The notes under the pieces: generated by a model
The model's database searches: none
What the model was told of the DNA's origin: nothing
What the model saw: the letters and a program-made list of their open reading frames with translations, nothing else
Origin: Marisediminitalea oceani
Lineage (GTDB): Bacteria; Pseudomonadota; Gammaproteobacteria; Enterobacterales; Alteromonadaceae
NCBI RefSeq assembly: GCF_003731635.1
Contig: NZ_RCUA01000005.1
Coordinates: 1-64,000, forward strand
Reading direction: 5' to 3'
DNA length: 64,000 nucleotides
In this document: one piece after another, positions 8,130-17,985 of the stretch
Numbering within the stretch: the stretch's first letter is position 1
Layout: each line of letters opens with the position of its first letter
Position numbers and translations under genes: made by a program

Positions 8130-10766
8130 ATGACAAAATCACTAGTCATAGTCGAGTCTCCGGCCAAAGCCAAAACAATAAATAAATATCTTGGTAAAAA
8201 TTTTATTGTTAAATCTTCCGTGGGCCACGTACGCGACCTGCCGACCAGGGCGCTCGGCAAGGTGGAGCCGAAAAAACCAGCCAAAGAACTGAAAACATTG
8301 TCTGAGGAAGCCAAGACAAAATACCTGCGTGAATACGAGTATAAAAAGCTGGTTGACCGCATGGGGGTCGATCCTCAGCAAGACTGGAAAGCTCACTATC
8401 AGGTGTTAGAGGGCAAGGAAAAAGTCGTTAACGAGCTGAAAAAGCTCGCCAAGGATGCCGACACCATCTATCTCGCAACGGATTTGGACCGCGAGGGGGA
8501 AGCCATTGCCTGGCATTTGCAGGAGATCCTGGGCCAGAAAGGCAAAACCTATCAGCGGGTAGTATTTAATGAGATCACCAAAAACGCCATCAAGGAAGCC
8601 TTTGAACATCCTGGGGATGTCAATCAGGACCGAGTCGAAGCGCAACAGGCACGTCGTTTCCTCGACCGTGTGGTGGGCTTTATGGTGTCGCCGTTGTTGT
8701 GGAAAAAGATAGCCCGCGGATTATCCGCCGGACGGGTGCAGTCGGTAGCTGTGCGTCTGGTCGTTGAGCGCGAGCGTGAAATTAAGGCCTTCGTGCCAGA
8801 AGAATTCTGGGACGTGCATGCAGACCTGACCACCGCAGCCAGTGATGCGCTGCGCATGCAGGTGGTAAAAGAGAACGACAAGCCGTTTAAACCGGTAAAT
8901 AAAGCACAAACCGATGAAGCCCTGGCTGCGCTCAAGCCGGCTGACTATGAAGTGGTTAGCCGTGAGTCCAAGCCTACCCAAAGCCGTCCGTCGGCACCGT
9001 TTATCACTTCTACCCTGCAACAGGCGGCCAGTACCCGTCTCGGTTTTGGGGTAAAGAAAACCATGATGATGGCGCAGCGGTTGTACGAAGCCGGTCATAT
9101 TACCTATATGCGTACCGATTCAACCAACCTCAGCCAGGAAGCACTGGATGCCTGCCGTGGTTACATCGACGATAACTTTGGTGCTAAGTACCTGCCGGCC
9201 GCTCCAAATCGCTATGGCAGCAAAGAGGGCGCACAGGAAGCTCACGAAGCCATCAGGCCGTCTAACGTAAATACCCTGGCCGCAACACTAAAAGACATGG
9301 AACGCGACGCACAGCGTCTCTACGAGCTTATTTGGCGTCAGTTTGTGGCCTGTCAGATGACGCCGGCAAAGTATGATGCCACCACTGTAAAGGTAAAAGC
9401 CGGTGAGTTTGAGCTGGTCGCCAAGGGCCGGGTACTCAAATTTGATGGTTGGACCAAAGTCCAGCCTCAGAAAAGTAAAAAAGGTGAAGAAGACAAATTG
9501 CTGCCGGACGTTAACCCCGGCGATAAGCTGGCGCTTAAACAATTGGATCCGAAGCAGCACTTCACCAAACCAGTGGCGCGTTTTAACGAAGCCTCGCTGG
9601 TTAAAGAACTGGAAAAACGGGGGATTGGACGACCGTCTACCTACGCCAGCATTATCTCAACCATTCAGGACAGAGGCTACGTGCGCCTCGAGAACAAACG
9701 CTTTTATGCTGAGAAGATGGGTGAAATTGTTACCGATCGCCTGATGGAAAACTTTGACGGACTGATGAGTTACGACTTTACCGCCAACATGGAACAACGG
9801 CTGGATGAAATTGCCGAAGGTCATGAAAACTGGAAAGCCGTGCTCGATAAGTTCTACAGCGACTTTTACAGCAAGTTGCTGCTTGCCGAACAGGAAGCCG
9901 AGCAGGGCGGCATGCGCCCCAACCAGGCAGTACCGGTAGACATCAACTGCGATAAGTGCGGACGTCCTATGAACGTTCGTACGGCCAGTACCGGCGTGTT
10001 TTTGGGCTGTTCAGGCTACAACCTGCCGCCGAAAGAGCGTTGTACCAACACCATGAATCTGACATCCGGTGAGGAAGTGGTTAAGGTCGATAATGACGAC
10101 GAGCAGGAAACGGAAGATTTACGCGCTAAACGCCGCTGCACAGAATGTGGTACGGCCATGGACAGCTATCTGGTTGATGAAACCCGTAAGTTGCACGTTT
10201 GCGGTAATTCACCAGCTTGTCCGGGTACCTATGTTGAATCCGGTACCTTTAAAATAAAAGGCTACGATGGCCCGCTGATTGAGTGTGACAAGTGCGGCAG
10301 CGACATGGAGCTCAAGAACGGCCGCTTTGGTAAGTACTTCGACTGTACTAACAGCGAATGTAAAAACACCCGTAAGTTGCTCCGCAACGGTGAGCCTGCG
10401 CCACCGAAGGAAGACCCGGTTGATTTACCGGAGCTCGAATGTGAGAAAAGTGACGCTCACTTTATGCTCAGAGACGGCGCCTCCGGTATTTTCCTGGCCG
10501 CTCATAATTTCCCCAAATCGCGGGAAACCAGAGCGCCCAAGGTGGAAGAGCTGGCTCGCTTCCGGGATCGCATATCGCCCAAGTTTTATTACCTGGCCGA
10601 TGCCCCTAAAACCGATCCGGACGGTAACCCGGCAATTGTTCGCTTCAGTCGAAAGACCAAGCAACAATATGTCATGACCGAAGATGCCAAGGGCAAAGCC
10701 ACCGGTTGGTCTGCCTGGTATCAGGACGGTAAGTGGCAAGCCAAAGACACCAAGAAAAAGAAATAG
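8130..10766 (+). CDS. topA: type IA DNA topoisomerase I
   Basis: Relaxes negative supercoils by a single-strand break with a 5'-phosphotyrosine link. The 878-aa protein opens with the TOPRIM motif ([14 protein letters not shown]) and has [13 protein letters not shown] acidic metal residues near residues 113-125. The catalytic tyrosine is in ITYMRTDS, Tyr326. C-terminally there are three Cys4 zinc ribbons ([16 protein letters not shown] and CDKCGSDM and their partner Cys pairs), then a Lys-rich tail. Length and layout match E. coli TopA (865 aa). It is followed 11 bp later by a DUF2058 gene, probably in the same transcript. Confidence 0.97.
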   Translation: MTKSLVIVESPAKAKTINKYLGKNFIVKSSVGHVRDLPTRALGKVEPKKPAKELKTLSEEAKTKYLREYEYKKLVDRMGVDPQQDWKAHYQVLEGKEKVVNELKKLAKDADTIYLATDLDREGEAIAWHLQEILGQKGKTYQRVVFNEITKNAIKEAFEHPGDVNQDRVEAQQARRFLDRVVGFMVSPLLWKKIARGLSAGRVQSVAVRLVVEREREIKAFVPEEFWDVHADLTTAASDALRMQVVKENDKPFKPVNKAQTDEALAALKPADYEVVSRESKPTQSRPSAPFITSTLQQAASTRLGFGVKKTMMMAQRLYEAGHITYMRTDSTNLSQEALDACRGYIDDNFGAKYLPAAPNRYGSKEGAQEAHEAIRPSNVNTLAATLKDMERDAQRLYELIWRQFVACQMTPAKYDATTVKVKAGEFELVAKGRVLKFDGWTKVQPQKSKKGEEDKLLPDVNPGDKLALKQLDPKQHFTKPVARFNEASLVKELEKRGIGRPSTYASIISTIQDRGYVRLENKRFYAEKMGEIVTDRLMENFDGLMSYDFTANMEQRLDEIAEGHENWKAVLDKFYSDFYSKLLLAEQEAEQGGMRPNQAVPVDINCDKCGRPMNVRTASTGVFLGCSGYNLPPKERCTNTMNLTSGEEVVKVDNDDEQETEDLRAKRRCTECGTAMDSYLVDETRKLHVCGNSPACPGTYVESGTFKIKGYDGPLIECDKCGSDMELKNGRFGKYFDCTNSECKNTRKLLRNGEPAPPKEDPVDLPELECEKSDAHFMLRDGASGIFLAAHNFPKSRETRAPKVEELARFRDRISPKFYYLADAPKTDPDGNPAIVRFSRKTKQQYVMTEDAKGKATGWSAWYQDGKWQAKDTKKKK

Positions 10767-10777
10767 GCGGACGGATT

Positions 10778-11326
10778 ATGGCATCATTACAGGACCAGTT
10801 GCTCAAAGCCGGTTTGGCAGATAAATCCAAAGCCAAGCAGGCCAGAGCCGATAAGCGTAAAAAGCAAAAGCTGAAAAACAAAGGCACTGCGGTTGGTGAG
10901 GACGAAAATAAACTGGCCGCTCAGCAGGCCGCTGAAGCGAAGAAGCAGCGTGATCGCGAGCTTAATCAGCAGCGTCAGGCGGAGCTTGAGAAAAAAGCCG
11001 TGGTGGCGCAAATCCGCCAGTTAATTACCGTTAACCAGCAGCCTAAAGGCAATGGCGATACCGTGCTTAACTTTACCGATAACAATGTGGTAAAGCGGAT
11101 GTATGTTAGTGACGCAGTGCACAAGTTGGTGGTGGATGCACGCCTGGCAGTGGTCAGACTGGACGATGACTATGCGCTGATACCAACGCCGGTTGCAGAT
11201 AAAATTGCCGAACGTGATGCGAACGTGGTGATATACCGCGCCGATCTTCGTGAAGAGAATAAAGAAAAATCTGCCGAAGATGACTGGTATGCAGACTACG
11301 AAATTCCGGATGATTTAACCTGGTAA
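10778..11326 (+). CDS. DUF2058 family protein (YaiL-like)
   Basis: A 182-aa protein of the DUF2058/YaiL family, starting MASLQDQLLKAGLADKSKAKQARADKRKKQK, whose N-terminal half is a highly charged Lys/Gln-rich helix, probably nucleic-acid or ribosome associated. The C-terminal half is a small folded domain ending in acidic DWYADYEIPDDLTW. ATG 10778 behind GGCGGACGG is chosen over an upstream in-frame codon at 10733 inside topA. It is 11 bp from the topA stop, so the two are likely co-transcribed. Its function is not established. Confidence 0.85.
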   Translation: MASLQDQLLKAGLADKSKAKQARADKRKKQKLKNKGTAVGEDENKLAAQQAAEAKKQRDRELNQQRQAELEKKAVVAQIRQLITVNQQPKGNGDTVLNFTDNNVVKRMYVSDAVHKLVVDARLAVVRLDDDYALIPTPVADKIAERDANVVIYRADLREENKEKSAEDDWYADYEIPDDLTW

Positions 11327-11344
11327 AAGCTGTTCATCAAGACT

Positions 11345-11371
11345 AAAAAGCCCGCTAATTGCGGGCTTTTT
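11345..11371. terminator. bidirectional rho-independent terminator
   Basis: A stem AAAAAGCCCGC / GCGGGCTTTTT with a TAATT loop lies between the convergent DUF2058 gene and the RhaT-like gene. The A run on one side and T run on the other allow termination in both directions. Confidence 0.92.
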
Positions 11372-11383
11372 AATGGCTAGTAT

Positions 11384-12436
11384 TTACTGCAATGAATTGC
11401 CTACACCGATAAGTATGGTAGACAGCACCAGCAGGGAAATACCCAGTAACAGCAACAGTCTGCTCTTGCGGTTTGCGCCTTTCCATTCCATTAATGCCAG
11501 CCCCCACAGGGTGGAGAAAATAATGATACTGGCCATGTGAATGGTCCAGCTGGAAAATTCATAATCGCCCATATGGCTTTCGCCCATGGTGTAGAAGAAA
11601 AACTGAAAGTACCAGAATGATCCACCGAGCGCTGCCAGCAGGTAGTTTTTGAGAACCCGGTCAGAAGCTAATCGTTGATTTTGTTGCTGGGTATGGCCGG
11701 TAAATTCAGCTACCGAACGATTTTTGTGGATCAGCCAGGCGCACCACAGGGCGTTGGTGGTTAACCCGCCAGCAAGTACTACACAGAGCACCGGCAAGCC
11801 TTGCCACAGGTGGTCGGTGCCGGCGGCCAGCGTAAGTTCGCGAATGGGTTTGCCGGCGGCAATGCCAAATGCAAAACACGACGACATCACCCCTGAAAAG
11901 AGCGCAATTATCAGACCTTTCTTCATATCAATGGCGTCTTCAGACTGGGTGCCCAGACTGCGGTTTTTCTCGGCAGTGGCCCTGGCGACTAAAATGACGC
12001 CGAGTAAGGTTAAAAAGGTACCCAATACGGCAAACTGGCCACTTGGTGTCGCCAGTACCTTACCGATAGTACCATCGAAAACCGGTGGTCCAAGCGTGCC
12101 TAAAACGGTGGTTAAACCCAGTACAATCGCCATGCCGGATGAGATCCCCATATACCGGACCGCCAGACCGAACGTCAGGCCACCAAAGCCCCAGCCAAGG
12201 CCCCACAGGAAGCATTGTTGTAATACGCTGAATGACGTTGTACTTAACACCTCAAACAGTTGTTGGGTTTGCACCCAGGCAAACAGCCAGGGGCAAATCA
12301 GCCAGCTGAAAATGCCACCGGTCAGCCAGAATATTTCCCACGACCAGCCTTTGATCCGTTTATACGGTACATAGAAGCTGGCAGAAAATAGGCCTCCCAA
12401 CCAATGAAAGAACACCCCAAGCAATGGATTCTGCAT
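11384..12436 (-). CDS. RhaT-family sugar/proton symporter
   Basis: A 350-aa inner-membrane permease with about ten membrane segments that reads like L-rhamnose-proton symporters (N-terminus NPLLGVFFHWLGGLFSASFYVPYKRIKGWSWE, then WLICPW; late WTIHMASIIIFSTLWGLALMEWKG). No rhamnose catabolic genes are near, so the sugar cannot be assigned. It is a lone gene; 238 bp upstream, before the sulfotransferase gene, hold no other gene, only a GGAGCTGG / CCAGCTCC hairpin at 12624-12649. Confidence 0.82.
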   Translation of the reverse strand: MQNPLLGVFFHWLGGLFSASFYVPYKRIKGWSWEIFWLTGGIFSWLICPWLFAWVQTQQLFEVLSTTSFSVLQQCFLWGLGWGFGGLTFGLAVRYMGISSGMAIVLGLTTVLGTLGPPVFDGTIGKVLATPSGQFAVLGTFLTLLGVILVARATAEKNRSLGTQSEDAIDMKKGLIIALFSGVMSSCFAFGIAAGKPIRELTLAAGTDHLWQGLPVLCVVLAGGLTTNALWCAWLIHKNRSVAEFTGHTQQQNQRLASDRVLKNYLLAALGGSFWYFQFFFYTMGESHMGDYEFSSWTIHMASIIIFSTLWGLALMEWKGANRKSRLLLLLGISLLVLSTILIGVGNSLQ

Positions 12437-12674
12437 TATTCCTTACTCCTGCTTTACTTATTGTTTTGTAATTTTTAGGTGAACAATTTACAAAAAATAC
12501 ACATGCAGGGAGAGAATACACAATTAATAAACATTTATATACAAAAATAATCACAAATAATCATTAAAGTGTGATTTCGTGATTGAATTTGATTGTTTGG
12601 GGGAGGGAAGATGCTGAGATGATGGAGCTGGCAAGGAGACACCAGCTCCGCTGAATGATTAACCTAAAAGTACA

Positions 12675-13397
12675 TTAAGACGCTATTTTGTGAGTCGCCA
12701 GCTGTTCATAATAAGGCTGTGCTTCTTTTAGCACCCCTTGCAGTGCATCAGGCAGTTCCGGAATGGGTGGCTCGGCGGGTGCGAAGCCGGTACTTTTCCA
12801 GACTTCCGGATACCAGTGCTCTGCCCAGGCGCCATCATTGGGATGGCCGCCTTCAGACCAGTTGAGCATGGCCGGATCCCAGGGAATACCAATGGCATTA
12901 CACAGCTTTTCGAGCATCACCGGTGGATTCTGGCGAATATCAGAGGAGTCTACGACGATAGGATACTGACCCGACTCCGAGACTATTTTATTAAATAGCT
13001 CACACTGGGCGCGGATACCGATATCTTCCAGGCAGGGTGCACCATTCTTTTTATGGTAGCTGGTTATCACCCGGGCAGGATGCCGGATTAAAAACACATT
13101 ACACACGTCTGATAACCAGTCTAACGGAAACGTTTCAAGCATGTGATGGGGCATGTGTTTCTGATAAAACACTGGTTTGTTGCCTGGGGTAGGGCCAATA
13201 CATCGTTTTGCCACTGCCACAGGGTCGGTTTCTTCCCGGGCAAATATCTCATCCTGCATAGGATGCACCCGGTCGCTGTGTTTGAGGTAGGGGGCATAAA
13301 ATGGCTCATCCCATACCGCACAATCGGCGCGGGCGCCAAACGCATACATCATGGCGGTAGAGAGATTGCGCGGGCCAGACCACATGGCTATTCGCAT
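12675..13397 (-). CDS. sulfotransferase-like P-loop protein
   Basis: A 240-aa protein with a sulfotransferase-type nucleotide-binding N-terminus: beta strand then SGPRNLSTAM (residues 7-16), the 5'-phosphosulfate-binding loop position, and a later FLIRHPARVITSYHKK block corresponding to the PAPS 3'-phosphate-binding region. A GAATTACCC-type leader with AAAAGGAAG precedes the ATG. It diverges from a class IV aminotransferase gene 303 bp away. In plants a single protein fuses a sulfotransferase-like domain of this kind to a branched-chain aminotransferase-like domain, suggesting a functional link. True sulfotransfer activity is unproven. Confidence 0.75.
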   Translation of the reverse strand: MRIAMWSGPRNLSTAMMYAFGARADCAVWDEPFYAPYLKHSDRVHPMQDEIFAREETDPVAVAKRCIGPTPGNKPVFYQKHMPHHMLETFPLDWLSDVCNVFLIRHPARVITSYHKKNGAPCLEDIGIRAQCELFNKIVSESGQYPIVVDSSDIRQNPPVMLEKLCNAIGIPWDPAMLNWSEGGHPNDGAWAEHWYPEVWKSTGFAPAEPPIPELPDALQGVLKEAQPYYEQLATHKIAS

Positions 13398-13700
13398 GGG
13401 TAACTTCCTTTTGTTATCTGTTACCGGCCACTGCTAAGTGACCGATGGTAAATGCACTATACCGGCAAGCATAATCGGGCGGGCGGTACTTTTTCAAGTC
13501 TATTTTTAATATTTTATACAATATAATATTTTGTCTTGCGAGCAGGAAAATGCTAGGGTAACGCCGTGATTTAGTTGCTTTTAATCCGTTAATCTGGTGA
13601 ACGTATGTTGAACACCGGGTTTGTAGGTTAAAACGTATGGGCTGAAGTATACTTCATCGGTCACAATAAAAGTGCCAATTAAAACAGCAATGAGGAAGCC
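13398..13700. other. intergenic region between the sulfotransferase and aminotransferase genes
   Basis: 303 bp shared promoter region of two divergent genes. It holds an AT-rich imperfect dyad (AATATT..AATATT) at about 13508-13530 and a good Shine-Dalgarno (TGAGGAAG) before 13701. No gene is seen. Confidence 0.5.
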
Positions 13701-14618
13701 ATGCAGGAACATAAAGCGGGCGGCGCACATGCCTCCATCGATGACGAACGTAATCAGAATATTTTAATTTATATCAACGGTGAGCTGGTGCCCCGGGATC
13801 AGGCCAAAGTGTCGGTTTATGACAGTGGCTTTATGCTGGGTGACGGCGTGTGGGAAGGCCTGCGTTTACATAAAGGCAAGTTTTCTTTTATTGACGATCA
13901 CCTCGACCGTCTGTTTGCCGGTGCCAAAGCGCTGGATATGGACATTGGCAAAAGCCGTGACGAACTGAAAGCGGCGCTGCAACAAACGGTAGATGCCAAT
14001 GGTATGACCGATGGCGTGCATGCCAGACTGATGGTTACCCGGGGACCAAAGAAAACCCCTTATCAGGATCCGCGTCTGAGCCTTTGGGGGCCAACCATTG
14101 TGATCATTGCTGAATACAAGTCGCAGGATTTAGTGCCGGTGGAGAAGGGCATTAACCTGTTTACCGTTCACGTGCGTCGCGGCCATCCTGATGTTCAGGA
14201 TCCGCGGTTAAATTCACACAGTAAAATTAACTGTATTACAGCGATGATCCAGTCGTACAAAGCCGGTGCTGATGAAGCTCTGATGCTTGACCCCCACGGT
14301 TTTGTTAGTACCTGTAACTCAACTAACTTCTTTATTGTTCGTAAAGGCGAAGTGTGGACCTCCACTGGTGATTACGCCATGAAAGGCATAACCCGGCAGA
14401 AAACCATCGACGTATGCAAGGCAAACGGTATCCCGGTATTTGAAAAGAACTTCTCCCTGGTGGATGTTTACAGTGCCGATGAAGCTTTTGTTACCGGCAC
14501 TTTTGGCGCACAAACGCCAGTAGTCGATGTTGATGGCAGAACCATCGGTGAGGGCAAGCCCGGTGCCATGGTGAAAAAAATCCGTGAGCTGTATCACGCC
14601 ATGGCAGAGGCGCAATAA
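13701..14618 (+). CDS. class IV PLP aminotransferase (branched-chain/D-amino acid type)
   Basis: A 305-aa fold-type IV PLP enzyme. It shows the family landmarks: YINGELVPRDQAKVSVYDSGFMLGDGVWEGLRLHKG at the N-terminus, the PLP lysine in LNSHSKINCI (Lys175), and the phosphate-binding C-terminal turns GITRQKTID and VTGTFGAQTPVVDVDGR. The last resembles branched-chain aminotransferases and D-amino-acid aminotransferases rather than aminodeoxychorismate lyase; a separate pabC occurs at 31.7 kb. About 25 hydrophilic residues precede the usual start. It pairs divergently with the sulfotransferase-like gene. Substrate unknown. Confidence 0.82.
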   Translation: MQEHKAGGAHASIDDERNQNILIYINGELVPRDQAKVSVYDSGFMLGDGVWEGLRLHKGKFSFIDDHLDRLFAGAKALDMDIGKSRDELKAALQQTVDANGMTDGVHARLMVTRGPKKTPYQDPRLSLWGPTIVIIAEYKSQDLVPVEKGINLFTVHVRRGHPDVQDPRLNSHSKINCITAMIQSYKAGADEALMLDPHGFVSTCNSTNFFIVRKGEVWTSTGDYAMKGITRQKTIDVCKANGIPVFEKNFSLVDVYSADEAFVTGTFGAQTPVVDVDGRTIGEGKPGAMVKKIRELYHAMAEAQ

Positions 14619-14627
14619 GCGCCTGGT

Positions 14628-15548
14628 TTACTGACTTGTGGTCAGACAGCTATCCCAGTAGGGTGTGTCGCCATAAAAGTCGGCAGCAAAGTTAATAAAG
14701 GCTCTGACCTTACTGGCCAGCAACTGCCGGTGCGCATACACCGCGTATAAATGCAGCGGTTCAGGCTCGTTATCCCGCATAATGAGTCTGAGCCGGCCGG
14801 CATTCACTTCATCAAAGCAAATAAACGTGGGCTGCAACACAATTCCCTGGCCTAACGCTGCCGACTGACATAAAAACTCACCGTGATTACAGCTAACCGT
14901 ACCCAGGCTCTGATGAGGACGCTGATTTAAATACTGATGAGCGGCCGGGCTGTTATCGTTATCCAGTAAACTGTAGCGCAGATAATTGTGTTCAATCAGA
15001 TCTTCCATGGTTTTTGGCTCACCATATCTGGCCAGATACTCAGGTGCGGCGCACATCACCAGATTGATATTGGTCAGACGCTTGGCGATCAGCGATGAAT
15101 TTTTCAGGTGGCCAATTCGCAACGCCACATCAAAGCCTTCCTCAACAATATCCACTTTCCGATCGTTAAGGTGCAGGTCCACATCCACATCGGGGTACTG
15201 TTGTTGAAACTGATTAATAAGCGGCGCCAGATGACGGGTAGAGAACGCTACCGGCGCACTGATTCGTAATAAACCGTGAGCTTTATGCTGTAAGTCGCCG
15301 AGCTGATTTTCCATGGCGTCTATTTCATCCAGTACCTGACTGGCTCTGGGCAGATATTGCTGGCCGGCTTCGGTTAGATGCACTTTACGGGTGGTGCGGT
15401 TAAGCAGACGCGTAGACAGATGCGCTTCGAGTTGCGAAACATACTTACTGATCAGCTGGGGCGATTTTTCGAGCTTATCTGCCGCTGCACTAAATGAACC
15501 GCTGCGAGCCACCATTACAAATGCCCGCATTGCATCTAATCTGTCCAT
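14628..15548 (-). CDS. LysR-family transcriptional regulator
   Basis: A 306-aa LysR regulator: N-terminal winged helix-turn-helix (residues about 1-60, MDRLDAMRAFVMVARSGSFSAAADKLEKSPQLISKYVSQLE) and a type 2 periplasmic-binding-like effector domain. ATG 15548 is preferred over a TTG 15 bp upstream because family members begin MDRLDAM. It diverges from the doxX/hydroquinone reductase/dioxygenase operon, which it most likely controls. In E. coli the LysR protein YhaJ controls yqjF, a DoxX gene, in response to aromatic breakdown products; the same logic is inferred here. Confidence 0.9.
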   Translation of the reverse strand: MDRLDAMRAFVMVARSGSFSAAADKLEKSPQLISKYVSQLEAHLSTRLLNRTTRKVHLTEAGQQYLPRASQVLDEIDAMENQLGDLQHKAHGLLRISAPVAFSTRHLAPLINQFQQQYPDVDVDLHLNDRKVDIVEEGFDVALRIGHLKNSSLIAKRLTNINLVMCAAPEYLARYGEPKTMEDLIEHNYLRYSLLDNDNSPAAHQYLNQRPHQSLGTVSCNHGEFLCQSAALGQGIVLQPTFICFDEVNAGRLRLIMRDNEPEPLHLYAVYAHRQLLASKVRAFINFAADFYGDTPYWDSCLTTSQ

Positions 15549-15693
15549 AATCTCTATTATCAATGAAATGTTGATAGTTACTCTATTTTAACCCTCTTAA
15601 TAAATCAATATGTGGATAGTAAAGTGTCACCATCGAGTCGGAACAACACAGGGTTGTTTCTACATTTACTTATTTTGTTGAGAGAGATTTATT

Positions 15694-16143
15694 ATGAAAG
15701 CATTAGTAACCAAATTAGTAAGTTCAAATGCCGGTGTTGCAGCGCTGGCTCTACGGGTACCAGTTGGCCTTACGCTGGCAGCACACGGTGCGCAAAAGCT
15801 ATTTGCCTGGTTTGGCGGCTATGGCCTTGAAGGCACAGGACAGTACATGGCGAGCCTGGGACTGGAGCCGGGCTTCCTGATGGCCTTGTTGGCAGGCAGC
15901 GCTGAATTCTTTGGTGGTCTGGCCCTGGCGCTGGGTTTACTGACCCGTCCTGCCGCCGCAGTCAGCGCATTCACTATGCTGATTGCTATCTTTAGTGCAC
16001 ATATCCAAAACGGTTTGTTTTTATCTAACGGTGGTTATGAATACGCACTGGTACTGTTTGCAGTCACCGTTTCGCTGGCAATCACAGGTGCCGGACGCCT
16101 GGCAGTTGATAATGTGATAGCCCGCGCTCTGACAACTAAGTAA
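15694..16143 (+). CDS. DoxX family membrane protein (YqjF-like)
   Basis: A 149-aa inner-membrane protein with about four membrane segments and the DoxX signature pattern (RVPVGLTLAAHGAQKLFAWFGGYGLEGTGQYMASLGLEPG). DoxX-like proteins are linked to quinone/aromatic responses and redox protection; the E. coli homologue yqjF lies beside yqjG as here. A GAGAGA sequence precedes the ATG. It is the first gene of a three-gene operon with a glutathionyl-hydroquinone reductase and a ring-opening dioxygenase, divergent from a LysR gene. Confidence 0.88.
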   Translation: MKALVTKLVSSNAGVAALALRVPVGLTLAAHGAQKLFAWFGGYGLEGTGQYMASLGLEPGFLMALLAGSAEFFGGLALALGLLTRPAAAVSAFTMLIAIFSAHIQNGLFLSNGGYEYALVLFAVTVSLAITGAGRLAVDNVIARALTTK

Positions 16144-16205
16144 ACACCGAACCCACATTAATGGCTGCCAGGCTTGTCCTGGCAGGCTGTACAGGAGGAG
16201 ACAGA

Positions 16206-17150
16206 ATGTTAGTGAATGGAAAATGGGATGCTGATTGGCAACCTGTTCAGAACAAAGACAAGGACGGGCGTTTTATTCGTCAGGTTTCGTCCTTTAGGCA
16301 TTGGATAACGCCAGATGGTTCACCCGGTCCCACCGGTGACGGTGGCTTTAAAGCTGAAGCGGGCCGCTATCATCTGTATGTTGCCTATATTTGCCCCTGG
16401 GCATCACGTGCGCTAGCGGTGCGTGCGTTAAAAGGCCTCACAGATCTAATCACTGTAAGCGTGGTGAATCCGCGTTTAAGCGACCAGGGCTGGCAGTTTG
16501 GCGGTTACCCGGGTAGTACCGATGATGAACTCAACCAGGCAACTTACATGCATCAGATTTATACGCAGGTAGCGCCGGATTTTACCGGCCGGGCAACGGT
16601 ACCGGTATTGTGGGATAAACAGCAGCAAACGATTGTTAATAATGAGTCAGCGGATATCCTGCGAATGCTGAATTCGGCCTTTAATGAACTGGTCAATACC
16701 GGCCCGGATCTTTACCCGGCAGACCTGGCTGATGAGATTGATGAGCTGAATGAAGAGATTTACCACAAGCTGAATAACGGGGTTTATCAGGCCGGCTTTG
16801 CTTCCAGTCAGGCCGCTTATGATGAGGCTTTTGATAACGTATTTAGCACACTGGATAAGCTCGAAGCCAGACTGGCCGACGGTCGAGACTACGTTTTCGG
16901 CGATGTTCTGACTGAAACCGATATCCGGTTATTTGTCACCCTGGTGCGCTTTGATGCCGCGTACTACGGTTTGTTTAAGTGTAACCGCCAATTGATCAGG
17001 GAGTTCCCTTACCTTAATGCTTATATGCATCGGATCTGGGCCCTTGACGGTATTGCTGATACGGTAAACATAGACCACATTAAAGCCGGTTATTACTCCA
17101 TCAAAGCGTTGAATCCCGGCGGGATCGTGCCGCGCGGCCCACAATTTTAA
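16206..17150 (+). CDS. yqjG: glutathionyl-hydroquinone reductase (xi-class GST, YqjG-like)
   Basis: Reduces glutathionyl-hydroquinones to hydroquinones with glutathione. The 314-aa protein has the xi-class active site YICPWA with catalytic Cys63, the same position as in E. coli YqjG, then an all-helical C-terminal domain. ATG 16206 follows a strong AGGAGGAGA; an upstream in-frame start at 16161 would add 15 residues without support. It lies 62 bp after doxX and 9 bp before the dioxygenase gene, so the three form an operon probably for disposal of quinones or catechols. Confidence 0.93.
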   Translation: MLVNGKWDADWQPVQNKDKDGRFIRQVSSFRHWITPDGSPGPTGDGGFKAEAGRYHLYVAYICPWASRALAVRALKGLTDLITVSVVNPRLSDQGWQFGGYPGSTDDELNQATYMHQIYTQVAPDFTGRATVPVLWDKQQQTIVNNESADILRMLNSAFNELVNTGPDLYPADLADEIDELNEEIYHKLNNGVYQAGFASSQAAYDEAFDNVFSTLDKLEARLADGRDYVFGDVLTETDIRLFVTLVRFDAAYYGLFKCNRQLIREFPYLNAYMHRIWALDGIADTVNIDHIKAGYYSIKALNPGGIVPRGPQF

Positions 17151-17159
17151 GGAGGTGTT

Positions 17160-17969
17160 ATGCAGGCATCACAACAAGCATTGTTTATTTCCCATGGCGG
17201 CGGTCCGATGCCGTTGCTGGGCGACCCCGGCCACCGTGCATTAACCGAGCATCTGGCGCAGCTGGCAGGCACCATTCGCCGCCCAAAAGCCATCCTTATC
17301 ATCAGTGCGCACTGGGAGGAATCGGTGGCAACGGTGACCACTAATCCGGCGCCGGAACTGATTTATGATTATTACGGTTTCCCGCCGGAAAGTTACGCTA
17401 TTAAATATCCCTGTGCAGGTGAGCCTGAGTTGGCCGGTAAAGTAGCTCAGGCGATTCGGGCGAGTGGCATTGACGTTGCCGAGGATCCTAAGCGCGGACT
17501 TGATCACGGGGTGTTTGTGCCGCTTAAAATCATGTATCCGGACGCCGATATCCCTTGTGTTCAGCTGTCACTGGTAAATACTCTGGACGCTGCCGCGCAT
17601 ATTCGCATCGGTGAAGCACTGGCTAATCTGGATTATGATGATCTGCTTATCCTGGGCTCAGGCTTTTCGTTTCATAATATGCGGACGTTTTTTGCCGCCG
17701 ATACGCCGCAGACCCGCGCCATGAATCAGGGTTTTGAAGACTGGCTGAAAGATGTGTTATCCAGCACGTCGGTAAGTGAAACTGAGCGTGTGGAAAAGCT
17801 AAGGAATTGGCAGCAGGCGCCGGGAGCGCGATTCTGTCACCCGCGGGAAGAACATCTGATACCACTGCATGTGTGTTATGGCGCTGCCGGGCGCGCCGCC
17901 GACCTCACCGATTCGGTTGTGGTGCTTAACAAGCAGGCTGGCACTTTTGGCTGGCTTAATCCGGCTTAA
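17160..17969 (+). CDS. LigB/DODA-type extradiol ring-cleavage dioxygenase (YgiD-like)
   Basis: A 269-aa class III extradiol dioxygenase of the 4,5-DOPA dioxygenase type. Metal-binding features are ISHGGGPMPL near the start, the IISAHWEES His, and the LDHGVFVPLKIMYPDADIPCVQLSL block. Such enzymes open catecholic rings using non-haem iron or zinc. AAGGAGGTG at 17150-17158 precedes the ATG. It is last in the doxX operon; combined with the hydroquinone reductase it suggests the operon reduces and then opens quinone-derived catechols. The natural substrate is unknown. Confidence 0.9.
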   Translation: MQASQQALFISHGGGPMPLLGDPGHRALTEHLAQLAGTIRRPKAILIISAHWEESVATVTTNPAPELIYDYYGFPPESYAIKYPCAGEPELAGKVAQAIRASGIDVAEDPKRGLDHGVFVPLKIMYPDADIPCVQLSLVNTLDAAAHIRIGEALANLDYDDLLILGSGFSFHNMRTFFAADTPQTRAMNQGFEDWLKDVLSSTSVSETERVEKLRNWQQAPGARFCHPREEHLIPLHVCYGAAGRAADLTDSVVVLNKQAGTFGWLNPA

Positions 17970-17985
17970 AATAGTCTGCCGGTTG

